From NCBI GenBank assembly GCA_003155175.1, contig PMFP01000134.1, positions 19,164 to 29,153 on the forward strand: 9,990 bases of DNA. Reading direction: 5' to 3'. Positions 1 through 6,643 of the stretch are shown here, in pieces; within the stretch, counting starts at the first letter, position 1; each line of letters begins with the position of its first letter. The position numbers were made by a program, and so were the translations under genes. This DNA is from Vulcanimicrobiota bacterium (GTDB lineage Bacteria; Vulcanimicrobiota; Vulcanimicrobiia; Vulcanimicrobiales; Vulcanimicrobiaceae). The notes beneath the pieces were generated by a model that was not told the origin of the DNA, made no database searches, and saw only the letters and a program-made list of their open reading frames with translations.

Positions 1-1130
1 TGCGCGTCGTCGAAGATTTCCACGCGATAGTCGGAGACGACCGCCGAGAGCGGATCCACGTCGGCCACCATGAACGAGGGATTGCTGCCGAAGATCGGGC
101 TGACGCTCGGAGCGACGAGCATTGGCACGACCGCGTGCGGCGACTGATCCGACGCCAGAATGCGGAAGCCGAACGTGTGCGTGTGTCCGGCCAGCGCGAA
201 GGTCACGCGCGAGCTCGGGTTCGCGATCGCCGTGAGAAACGGCTGGTTGAACCGGTCGCCGAGCATCATCACCACGCCGGCCGTTCCGCCGACGTTCGAA
301 TGCAGCGTGGAATACACGTCCACGCCCGGCGGCATGTGCGAGAGAACCCAAACTTGTTCGCCGGGCGGAGTCGCGGCCAGGGTCTTTTGCAGCCACGCCA
401 GCTCGTCGCCACCGGGATCGCTTTTTGGATCGCCGCACGCATTTTGGTAGCCCGCGCTCCACGGCACGCTGTTGACGACGACCAGCCGGGTGCGCGCGAC
501 CGGCAAATCCACGGCGTAATATCCGTCGGTTGCGAACTGCTGCTGGATCGTCGCGGCGTTTGTCCCGAAGCCCCACGCCCACGACGCGGCGAGGTGCTGC
601 AGGAACGGGCTGTTCGGCGCGCCGTGATAGTCGCCGCAGTAACTGTCGTTGTTTCCGAGCGCCGGATAGAGCAGCGCGCGCGGGAACGCCGCGCGAAACT
701 CATCGGAGAGAAAGGCGATCGTCTTGTCCACGAACGCCTCGTAGGACGCATCGTCGTGGCGCGTCGCCGAGGCGTCGAACTTCTTGCGAAACTCGTGCGC
801 GAGAAAATCCCCGCCATAGAGGATCGCCTTAGGGCCTTCGCCGGTCGCCTCGCGCATGCCGATCAGCGTCCTCTTCAGGAGCGCGTAGTTCGTGTCGGCG
901 CCCGGAACAGAGACGGGCGCTTCGACCGACTCGAAGATCGCGCGCCACTGATCCGGCGGCGATGCCGCCAGCCGATCCACGAGCTTCGGACTAGCGAAGG
1001 GGTCGAAATGAACGTCGCTGACGATCAGCCACTGCTCGGGAGGCGTCTCGGCCGGCAGCGCTTGCGGTGCCAGCGCGAGCGCGAGGAACGCGGCAAAGCG
1101 AACGCAAAGGGCGGCGAAACGACCGTGCAT
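1..1130 (-). CDS. Secreted calcineurin-like metallophosphoesterase, acid sphingomyelinase/Ppn1-like (3' end outside window)
   Basis: Reading the minus strand from the ATG at 1130 gives 376 uninterrupted codons that run off the left edge, so the C-terminus is missing. Residues 1-27 form a signal peptide (basic start, hydrophobic run AAFLALALAPQAL, cleavage likely near PAE), so the enzyme is probably exported. The metallophosphoesterase metal-site motifs appear in order: DVH at 39-41, GGD at 106-108, GNND at 159-162, SH at 264-265 and GHTH at 315-318. The late stretch SPIFGSNPSFMVADVD (344-359) resembles the segment typical of acid sphingomyelinases, SMPDL3 proteins and the polyphosphatase Ppn1. 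The usual catalytic His of GNH(D/E) is Asn here. An in-frame TGA lies five codons upstream of the ATG, which supports this start; the ribosome site is weak (AGAAG). The substrate cannot be told from sequence: phosphodiester, phospholipid head group, nucleotide and polyphosphate are all possible. The family call is firm and the substrate is open. Confidence 0.88.
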   Translation of the reverse strand, partial: MHGRFAALCVRFAAFLALALAPQALPAETPPEQWLIVSDVHFDPFASPKLVDRLAASPPDQWRAIFESVEAPVSVPGADTNYALLKRTLIGMREATGEGPKAILYGGDFLAHEFRKKFDASATRHDDASYEAFVDKTIAFLSDEFRAAFPRALLYPALGNNDSYCGDYHGAPNSPFLQHLAASWAWGFGTNAATIQQQFATDGYYAVDLPVARTRLVVVNSVPWSAGYQNACGDPKSDPGGDELAWLQKTLAATPPGEQVWVLSHMPPGVDVYSTLHSNVGGTAGVVMMLGDRFNQPFLTAIANPSSRVTFALAGHTHTFGFRILASDQSPHAVVPMLVAPSVSPIFGSNPSFMVADVDPLSAVVSDYRVEIFDDA

Positions 1131-1162
1131 ACGCGCTTCTTCTCAACGATGGCGGAGGGCTC
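1131..1162. promoter_or_regulatory. Short divergent gap between phosphoesterase and EVE gene
   Basis: Only 32 bases separate the start codons of two divergent genes. Any promoters must therefore overlap each other or lie inside the neighbouring coding sequence. I see no convincing -35/-10 pair in it. It carries the ribosome site of the EVE gene on the plus strand and a weak AGAAG on the minus strand. Confidence 0.4.
1154..1158 (+). promoter_or_regulatory. Shine-Dalgarno of the EVE gene
   Basis: GGAGG lies four bases before the ATG at 1163. It selects this start over an in-frame upstream ATG at 1067, which would add 32 arginine-rich residues lying antisense to the signal-peptide region of the neighbouring gene. 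Confidence 0.65.
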
Positions 1163-1633
1163 ATGCCGAACTACTGGCTCTTTAAGAGCGAACCGCACGC
1201 CTACGGATTCGACCAGCTGCGCGAGGACGGCGTGACGCCGTGGAGCGGCGTCCGGAACTTCAAGGCGCGCAACATGATGATCGCGATGGAACCCGGCGAT
1301 CTCGGGCTCTTCTATCACTCCAGCATCAAGGAGCCGTGCGCCGTCGGCATCTGCCGCGTGGTAAAGTCCGCCTACGCCGATTTCACACAGTTCGACGAAA
1401 CCAGCGAGTATTACGACCCGACGTCCCGCCACGAGCGTCCGAAATGGAAGATGGTGGACGTGGAGTACGTAGAGGCGCTGCCCAATCCGGTCACGCTGGC
1501 GCGGATGCGCGCGGAGCCGCGACTGGACGGGATGTCGCTGCTCAAGCGGGGCAATCGTCTGTCCGTGCAGCCGGTCACGCCCCGCGAGTGGGCGATCGTG
1601 ATGGAACTCGCCCGTGAGGCGCCTGCCGGCTAG
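1163..1633 (+). CDS. EVE domain-containing protein (thymocyte nuclear protein 1-like)
   Basis: The 156-residue protein is one full-length EVE domain, the normal size for stand-alone bacterial members. Family hallmarks are NYWLFKSEP at 3-11, TPWSGVRN at 25-32, LFYHS at 49-53, YYDP at 83-86 and RLSVQPV at 132-138. EVE is a PUA-like fold. In other proteins, including fusions to McrB-type restriction enzymes, it recognises modified bases in nucleic acid; the role of solitary bacterial copies is not settled, and binding of modified DNA or RNA in the cytoplasm is an inference. The start at 1163 is chosen because homologs begin right at the NYWL motif and a GGAGG precedes it. The gene is divergent from the phosphoesterase and converges on ppk1, with which it shares the CTAG holding both stop codons. 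No restriction gene is nearby. Family assignment is very secure. Confidence 0.93.
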   Translation: MPNYWLFKSEPHAYGFDQLREDGVTPWSGVRNFKARNMMIAMEPGDLGLFYHSSIKEPCAVGICRVVKSAYADFTQFDETSEYYDPTSRHERPKWKMVDVEYVEALPNPVTLARMRAEPRLDGMSLLKRGNRLSVQPVTPREWAIVMELAREAPAG

Positions 1634-3747
1634 ACCGCCTGTGCGCGCTTAAGGAAGAAGCTTTGGCTGTCGAACGGCGGACCGGCGTCGCCCTCGCGCA
1701 ACGCGATGCGGCGGTAGGATCCGTCGGGTAGCAGCTCGCGGCTCTTGACGTTGTCGCGCAGCATGAGCTGCAGAATCTGCGCGTCGATCGTGTCGGCAAT
1801 CGCCCGGTCCAGCACCGGAACGCCGAGCTCGACGCGCCGGTCGAGATTGCGGCCCATCAGATCGGCGCTCGAGATGAAGACTTCGCGATCGCCGCCGTTG
1901 GCAAAAACGTAGATCCGCGAATGTTCGAGAAAGCGGCCGACCACGCTGCGCACGTTGATGGTTTCGCTCACCCCCGGAATCCCCGGCCGCAGCACGCACA
2001 TGCCGCGAATCATGAGATCGATCGGGACGCCGGCTTGCGAGGCGCGGTAGAGGGCGCGAATCATCTCGCCGTCGGTCAGCGCGTTGATCTTGGCGCGAAT
2101 CGCGGCCGGGCGCCCGGCGCGAGCGTGTTCGGTCTCGCGATCGATCAGCGCCGTGATCTCGCGACGCAGCGTTGCGGGCGCGACGAAGAGGTCCTCGTAA
2201 TCGGTGACGTTCGAGAAACCGGTCAGCGCGTTGAAGAGCTGTCCGACGTCGTCGCCGAGAGCCGGCCGGCACGTAAAGAGGCTCAAGTCCGTGTAGAGCC
2301 GCGCCGTCTTCTCGTTGTAGTTCCCAGTGCCGAAGTGCATGTAACGGCGCAGACCGTCTTCGTCCTGGCGGACGACCAGCAGCGTCTTGGCGTGGACTTT
2401 GAGCCCGGCAAAGCCGTAGACGACGTGCGCGCCCGCGCGCTCCAGGCGTCGCGCCCATTCGATGTTGTTTTCCTCGTCGAAGCGCGCCTTGAGCTCGATG
2501 ACGACCGCGACTTGTTTCTCTTCTTCCGCCGCTTTGAGCAGCGCGCGCACGACGGGCGAATTCTTCCCGGAGGTGCGGTAGAGCGTCGCCTTGATCGCCA
2601 GGACCTTTTCGTCGGTGGCGGCCTGGTTGAGGAACTGCAAGACCGGGTCGAACGATTCGTAGGGATGCTGCAAGAGAACGTCGCCTTCGCGAATCTCGGC
2701 GAACATATCGGAAGCGCCGACCAGCCGCTTGGGAATCGCCGGCATGAACGGCTCGTCGCGAAGCGATTCGTAGTCGGGAAGTCCGACGATCTGCCACAGC
2801 GCGGTGGTCCCCATGAGGCCGTCGACTTCGTAGCAGTCCTCGAGCGAAAGGTCCAGCGATTCGAGCAAGTAGTCGCGTAAGTATTCCGGCATGCCGCGTT
2901 CGATCTCGAGACGCACCGGTTCGCCGAATCGCCGGCGCTGCAACTCGGATTCGATCGCCTGCAAGAGATCGTCCGCTTCGTCTTCCTGAAGGTCCAAATC
3001 CGCGTCGCGCGTGACGCGGAACAGGTAGGAGTCGCGCACTTCCATGCCGGGGAAGAGCGCATCCAAGTGATGCGCGATCAAATCTTCGATCGTGACGAAC
3101 GTGCGCTCGCCGGGGGCCGAGCCTTCGACCGGCACGAATCGCGGAAGCGTCGGCGGAATTTTGATGCGTGCGAAGTGCAGCGTCACTCCGTCGCGGGTCG
3201 GCTCCTCGAGCTCGACCGCGAGCGAGATCGAGAGGTTCGAGATGTACGGGAATGGATGGCCGCTGTCCACCGCGAGCGGCGTGAGCACCGGGAACACCCG
3301 ATCGTCGAAGATTTGTTCGAGCGCGTGTTGCCGCTCGTCGTCGAGATCCGAGACGCGCACGATCCGGATGTGGTGATCGGCGAGCGCGGGAATCAAGGCA
3401 TCGTTGAGCAGTTTCGTCTGCTTGTCAAGCGACGCGCGCAGCCGCGTCGAGATCGCGGTGAGATGTTCGGTCGGCGTGCGCCCGTCCTCGGATCGGCGCA
3501 CCACCTGCGCTTCGATCTGCTGCTTGATCGCGGCGACGCGAATCATGAAGAACTCGTCGAGATTGGTTCCGTAGATCGCGACGAACTTTAGGCGCTCCAG
3601 CAAGGGCGTCGACGGCTCGACGGCCTCGTCCAGGACGCGCTCGTTGAACTCGAGCCAAGAAAGTTCGCGGCTAAAGTAGAGCGACGGGTCTTCTAGCGGC
3701 ACGGGCGGCGATGCCGCCTCCGCCGGAAGGCTGCGTTCTGAAATCAT
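1630..3747 (-). CDS. ppk1: Polyphosphate kinase 1
   Basis: This enzyme reversibly transfers the gamma phosphate of ATP to a growing inorganic polyphosphate chain through a phosphohistidine. At 705 residues it is close to the E. coli enzyme (688) and looks complete, with the N, head, C1 and C2 domains in order. Visible signatures are LYFSRELSWLEFNERVL (23-39), ATLYRTSGKNSPVV (386-399), ELKARFDEENNIEW (418-431) with R391 and R422 as the phosphate-contacting arginines, and GLKVHAKTLLVV (448-459), where H452 matches the phosphorylated E. coli His435. H471 in YMHFGTGNYNEKTARLYTD matches His454, H609 in RFLEHSRIYVF matches His592, and ISSADLMGRNLDRRVE (625-640) closes the C2 site. No key residue is missing. 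The ATG at 3747 lies just before the conserved N-terminus but has no visible Shine-Dalgarno. It starts seven bases from the nearest possible start of the divergent ABC operon. PPK1 commonly serves stress and phosphate storage. Confidence 0.97.
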   Translation of the reverse strand: MISERSLPAEAASPPVPLEDPSLYFSRELSWLEFNERVLDEAVEPSTPLLERLKFVAIYGTNLDEFFMIRVAAIKQQIEAQVVRRSEDGRTPTEHLTAISTRLRASLDKQTKLLNDALIPALADHHIRIVRVSDLDDERQHALEQIFDDRVFPVLTPLAVDSGHPFPYISNLSISLAVELEEPTRDGVTLHFARIKIPPTLPRFVPVEGSAPGERTFVTIEDLIAHHLDALFPGMEVRDSYLFRVTRDADLDLQEDEADDLLQAIESELQRRRFGEPVRLEIERGMPEYLRDYLLESLDLSLEDCYEVDGLMGTTALWQIVGLPDYESLRDEPFMPAIPKRLVGASDMFAEIREGDVLLQHPYESFDPVLQFLNQAATDEKVLAIKATLYRTSGKNSPVVRALLKAAEEEKQVAVVIELKARFDEENNIEWARRLERAGAHVVYGFAGLKVHAKTLLVVRQDEDGLRRYMHFGTGNYNEKTARLYTDLSLFTCRPALGDDVGQLFNALTGFSNVTDYEDLFVAPATLRREITALIDRETEHARAGRPAAIRAKINALTDGEMIRALYRASQAGVPIDLMIRGMCVLRPGIPGVSETINVRSVVGRFLEHSRIYVFANGGDREVFISSADLMGRNLDRRVELGVPVLDRAIADTIDAQILQLMLRDNVKSRELLPDGSYRRIALREGDAGPPFDSQSFFLKRAQAV

Positions 3748-3754
3748 GGGTTAG

Positions 3755-4396
3755 ATGGATTCGCCCGCCAGGGCAAAACTCTTAGCGCAACCCCCAATGA
3801 TGCACGATCTCGCCGCTCATGCGATGCAGCACCTCATTCTCGCAGGCACCGCGCTGGGGGCGGCACTGCTCTTGGGCGCGCCCATGGGGGCGATCTGCGC
3901 GCGATCCGGCCTGCTCCGCGGCCCCTTGCTCGCGGCCGCCGGGATCGGGCGTACGATACCGAGCCTGGCGGTGCTCGCGCTCATGCTCCCGCTGCTCGGG
4001 GTAGGCGTGCCGCCGGCGATCGTCGCGCTCGCGCTGCTCGCCATCCCGCCGATCCTCGTCAACGTGGACCTCGGGATCCGGGCCGTCCCGGCGGCCGCCC
4101 TGGACGCGGCGACCGGCTTGGGCATGACGGCGCGCCAGCGCTTCGCTCGCGTCGTAGCGCCGCTCGCCCTCCCGGTCGCGCTCTCGGGCGTGCGCACCGC
4201 GGCGACCGAGACGATCGCCAGCGCGACGCTGGCAACGTTTATCGGTGCGGGCGGACTGGGCGACGACATCGTGCGCGGGTTGCAGACCGGAAACGACCCG
4301 CTGCTCTTCGCGGCGGCCGCGACGGTCGCGATGCTCGCGCTCGCCGTCGAAGCCGGACTGGGAACGCTCGTTTCCGCCATGGAGGCTCGCAGATGA
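3755..4396 (+). CDS. ABC transporter permease, OpuB/OpuC/YehW-YehY type (first permease)
   Basis: This is an inner-membrane permease of a quaternary-amine-type ABC importer. The 213-residue frame has about five to six hydrophobic segments, the family pattern RTIPSLAVLALMLPLLGVG (66-84), and the cytoplasmic EAA loop that docks the ATPase, DAATGLGMTARQRFARV (117-133). ATFIGAGGLGDDIVRGL (160-176) is also typical. The start is uncertain: the ATG at 3755 has no ribosome site and adds a polar leader. The ATGs at 3797 and 3800 fit homologs better, since these begin just before the first membrane helix, and would leave a roughly 50-base gap to ppk1 that could hold promoters. It is the first gene of a four-gene operon, and its TGA overlaps the binding-protein ATG by four bases (ATGA). 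The substrate class (betaine-like compounds) follows from the family; the exact ligand is unknown. Confidence 0.92.
   Translation: MDSPARAKLLAQPPMMHDLAAHAMQHLILAGTALGAALLLGAPMGAICARSGLLRGPLLAAAGIGRTIPSLAVLALMLPLLGVGVPPAIVALALLAIPPILVNVDLGIRAVPAAALDAATGLGMTARQRFARVVAPLALPVALSGVRTAATETIASATLATFIGAGGLGDDIVRGLQTGNDPLLFAAAATVAMLALAVEAGLGTLVSAMEARR
4381..4385 (+). promoter_or_regulatory. Shine-Dalgarno of the binding-protein gene
   Basis: GGAGG sits seven bases before the ATG at 4393, inside the last codons of the upstream permease. It is a strong, well-spaced site. It suggests extra initiation on the binding protein, which importers usually need in excess, on top of coupling through the ATGA overlap. 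Confidence 0.7.
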
Positions 4397-5286
4397 CGTC
4401 AGGCATCCAACTTCTCACGCGCGGACGCGCGATCGCGCTCGTCGCTTCGACGATCGCGCTTGCGCGCTGCTCGTCGAACGCGAACGCGATTCGCGTCGGT
4501 TCGAAGAACTTTACCGAATCGCTCGTGATCGCGGAGATCTACGCGCAGGCGCTCGAAGCCGCCGGCATGACGGTCGAGCGGCTCTTCAATCTCGGCTCGA
4601 CGCAAATCGTCATGGCCGCGCTGCAGCGCGGCGACGTAGATCTCTATCCGGAATACACGGGCACCGCGCTGGTGGACGTCTTGCACGAAGCGCCGCTCCG
4701 GGATCCCGCCCAGACGTATCGCGTGGTCGGCGAAGCGTACAAGCAGCGTTACGATCTCGTCTGGCTGCAGCCGTCTCCGATGAACGACTCGCAAGCGCTC
4801 GCGACGACGGCGGCGCTCGCCGCGAATTATGCGATGCACGATCTCTCGGCCGTCGCGCGTCTGGCTCCGCAGCTGCGTCTGGCGACGATTCCCGAGTTCA
4901 CGAGCCGGCCCGACGGCCTGCCCGGCCTGCAAAAATTCTACGGCGGCTTTAAGTTCGCGGACGTGCGCACCTACGACATCGCCCTGAAGTACGACGCTCT
5001 GCTCTCCGGCAAAGCCGACGTCGCCACCGCGTTCACGACCGACGGCGCCCTCGCGTCGCCCCGCCTGGTCGTGCTCGCAGACGACCGGCACTTCTGGCCG
5101 CCGTATCACGTCGCGCCGGTCGTGCGCGCGGGAGCGCTGGCAAAAAACGCCGGCATCGCCAAGACGCTCGACGCCGTTTCGCCGCATATCACGACCGAAG
5201 CCGCGCAACGCATGAACGCGGCGGTTGAAGGCGGCCAGTCGCCCGCCGATGCCGCTTCGGCCTTTCTCAAAGCGGCACGCGCTTGA
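4393..5286 (+). CDS. Periplasmic substrate-binding protein, OpuAC/ProX/YehZ (glycine betaine type) family
   Basis: The 297-residue protein captures the ligand for the flanking permeases. It opens with a leader (hydrophobic AIALVASTIALA, 13-24), then the family signature VGSKNFTESLVIAEIYAQ (35-52) and LYPEYTGTAL (84-93), the core of the quaternary-amine-binding fold. FTSRPDGLPGLQ (169-180), AFTTDGAL (213-220) and FWPPYHVAPVV (234-244) also match the family. Y85, Y88, W124, W235 and Y238 are aromatic candidates for a cation-binding cage; which ones contact ligand is inference. The leader ends ALARC: Arg before Cys26 breaks the lipobox rule, so cleavage after ALA by signal peptidase I and a soluble periplasmic protein is more likely than a lipoprotein. 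The protein is a separate chain, unlike OpuA and EgtU permeases that carry it fused. Ligand candidates are choline, glycine betaine, or the histidine betaines hercynine and ergothioneine. Confidence 0.93.
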   Translation: MTSGIQLLTRGRAIALVASTIALARCSSNANAIRVGSKNFTESLVIAEIYAQALEAAGMTVERLFNLGSTQIVMAALQRGDVDLYPEYTGTALVDVLHEAPLRDPAQTYRVVGEAYKQRYDLVWLQPSPMNDSQALATTAALAANYAMHDLSAVARLAPQLRLATIPEFTSRPDGLPGLQKFYGGFKFADVRTYDIALKYDALLSGKADVATAFTTDGALASPRLVVLADDRHFWPPYHVAPVVRAGALAKNAGIAKTLDAVSPHITTEAAQRMNAAVEGGQSPADAASAFLKAARA

Positions 5287-6026
5287 GCGGAGCGACGATC
5301 GGCTTCGACGACGTCGGCGTTCGCTATGCCGACGCCGACGGCGACGCCCTGCGCGGCGTCTCGTTCGACGTCGCGTCCGGCGAAGTCGTCGCGATCGTCG
5401 GTCCGTCGGGCTGCGGGAAGACGACGCTGCTGCGAACGGTGAACCGGCTCGTCGAGCCGACCAGCGGCGCGGTCCTGATCGACGGCGTTGACGTGCGGAC
5501 GATGGACGCGGTCGCGCTTCGCCGCCGCGTCGGCTATGCGATTCAGGCGGTCGGGCTCTTCGCGCACATGACGGTCGCCGAAAACGTCGGCATCGTGCCG
5601 AGCCTGCTGGGATGGCCGCGCGACCGCATCGACCGCCGCGTGGACGACTTGCTCGAACGCGTTCATCTCGACCCCAAGCGCTTTCGCGACCGGCGCCCGC
5701 GCAAGCTCTCCGGCGGCGAAGCGCAACGCGTGGGCGTCGCGCGCGCGCTCGGCGGCGAACCCGGCGTGCTGCTGATGGACGAGCCCTTCGGCGCGGTGGA
5801 CGCGATCGTTCGCGCGGCGCTGCAGGACGAAGTCACGCGCGTCGTACGAGACTTGGGCACCACGACGCTATTCGTCACGCACGACGTGCACGAAGCCTTG
5901 CGCATCGCCGATCGCATCTGCGTGATGAACGGCGGCCGGGTCGAGCAGCTCGACGCACCGGCCGCGATTCTGGCGAATCCGGCGACCGATTTCGTCCGGC
6001 GGCTGTTCGAGGGGGCCCGCGCGTGA
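5283..6026 (+). CDS. ABC transporter ATP-binding protein, OpuCA/YehX type without CBS domains
   Basis: This cytoplasmic ATPase powers the importer. In its 247 residues are Walker A GPSGCGKTT (40-48), the Q-loop AIQAVGLFAHMTVAENV with Q88, the signature LSGGE (142-146, Glu where most have Gln), Walker B VLLMDEP (162-168) and the H-loop THD with H200. The protein ends about 45 residues after the H-loop, so the C-terminal CBS pair of OpuA/ProV-like ATPases, linked to ionic-strength sensing, is absent. The only reasonable start is TTG at 5283, overlapping the binding-protein TGA as TTGA. No Shine-Dalgarno precedes it, so translation probably relies on reinitiation from the upstream gene. Family closeness to the quaternary-amine uptake ATPases is judged from the GLFAHMTVAENV and LIDGVDVRTMD stretches. 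Confidence 0.94.
   Translation: MSGATIGFDDVGVRYADADGDALRGVSFDVASGEVVAIVGPSGCGKTTLLRTVNRLVEPTSGAVLIDGVDVRTMDAVALRRRVGYAIQAVGLFAHMTVAENVGIVPSLLGWPRDRIDRRVDDLLERVHLDPKRFRDRRPRKLSGGEAQRVGVARALGGEPGVLLMDEPFGAVDAIVRAALQDEVTRVVRDLGTTTLFVTHDVHEALRIADRICVMNGGRVEQLDAPAAILANPATDFVRRLFEGARA
6009..6015 (+). promoter_or_regulatory. Shine-Dalgarno of the second permease gene
   Basis: GAGGGGG lies seven bases before the GTG at 6023, inside the end of the ATPase gene. It fixes the GTG as the start and excludes the much longer in-frame upstream extension that runs inside the ATPase gene. Confidence 0.65.
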
Positions 6027-6643
6027 ACTATCTGGCGACGCATCCCGCCGAAGTGCTCTCGCTTGCGCTCGCTCATCTGGAACTCGTCGCGATCGCGCTG
6101 GCGATCGCGTTCGCCGTCGCGTTGCCGCTGGGCATCGTCGCGGCCGGGGCTTCGCGATTCTCGCCGTGGCTGATCGGCGCGCTGGCGGCCCTCTACACCA
6201 TTCCGAGCCTGGCGCTGCTGGCGGTGCTGGTCCGATGGCTTGGACTCGGAGCGACGCCGGTCGTCGTCGCCCTGATCCTCTACGCTCAGTTCATGCTGGT
6301 TCAGGGAGTCGTGACGGGGATACGCGGCGTGGACCCGGCGCAGATCGACGCGGCGCGCGGTTTGGGGTTCTCGGAACGGCAATTGATGGTTCGCGTCGCG
6401 TTGCCGCAGGCCACGCCCGTCATTCTCGGCGGCGTTCGCATCGCGACGGTCGCGACGATCTCGATCGCGACGCTGGCGGGCTACGTGGGCGCGCGCTCGC
6501 TCGGGACGCTCATCTTCAACGGTCTCACGCTCCACCAAAACCAGATGCTGGTCGCGGGGAGCGTAGCGACGGCGTTGCTGGCAATCTGCGCGGACGCCGG
6601 TCTGCGGGCGCTTACGCGCCTTTCAGAAGCAAGGCTACGCTAA
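6023..6643 (+). CDS. ABC transporter permease, OpuB/OpuC/YehW-YehY type (second permease)
   Basis: This is the partner membrane subunit of the importer, 206 residues with about five to six hydrophobic helices. It carries LYTIPSLALLAVLVRWLGLG (57-76) and the EAA loop DAARGLGFSERQLMVRVALP (109-128), followed by ATLAGYVGARSLGTLIFNGL (149-168), where this family normally reads IGAGGLG. It is homologous to the first permease of the operon, so the channel is probably a heterodimer as in OpuB/OpuC. It begins at a GTG whose TG is part of the ATPase stop (GTGA), with a good GAGGGGG site. Its last 32 bases overlap the 3' end of egtD on the other strand, leaving no room for a conventional terminator between the two operons. 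Confidence 0.92.
   Translation: MNYLATHPAEVLSLALAHLELVAIALAIAFAVALPLGIVAAGASRFSPWLIGALAALYTIPSLALLAVLVRWLGLGATPVVVALILYAQFMLVQGVVTGIRGVDPAQIDAARGLGFSERQLMVRVALPQATPVILGGVRIATVATISIATLAGYVGARSLGTLIFNGLTLHQNQMLVAGSVATALLAICADAGLRALTRLSEARLR

Noticed and set aside
1067..1162. N-terminal extension of the EVE protein from an upstream ATG
   Set aside because: Homologs start at the NYWL motif, GGAGG precedes 1163, and the extension overlaps the divergent gene's signal peptide region.
135..1235. Long plus-strand open frame opposite the phosphoesterase
   Set aside because: It is arginine-rich, has no domain pattern, and lies antisense to a frame with a signal peptide and all metallophosphoesterase motifs. 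It arises from GC-rich third positions.
1921..2880. 319-codon plus-strand frame inside ppk1
   Set aside because: It is antisense to the conserved catalytic core of PPK1 and shows no recognisable protein pattern.
4399..5208. Minus-strand frame of 269 codons opposite the binding protein
   Set aside because: Low-complexity Arg/Asp-rich translation; the plus strand encodes a full conserved binding protein.
5612..6022. Upstream extension of the second permease to an ATG inside the ATPase gene
   Set aside because: The added 137 residues are out-of-frame ATPase sequence rich in Arg. The GTG at 6023 with GAGGGGG and homology of the N-terminus fix the start.
3755..6643. Osmoprotectant (OpuA/ProU) system sensed by CBS domains
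   Set aside because: The ATPase ends soon after its H-loop with no CBS pair. The layout with two separate permeases matches OpuB/OpuC or Yeh types instead.
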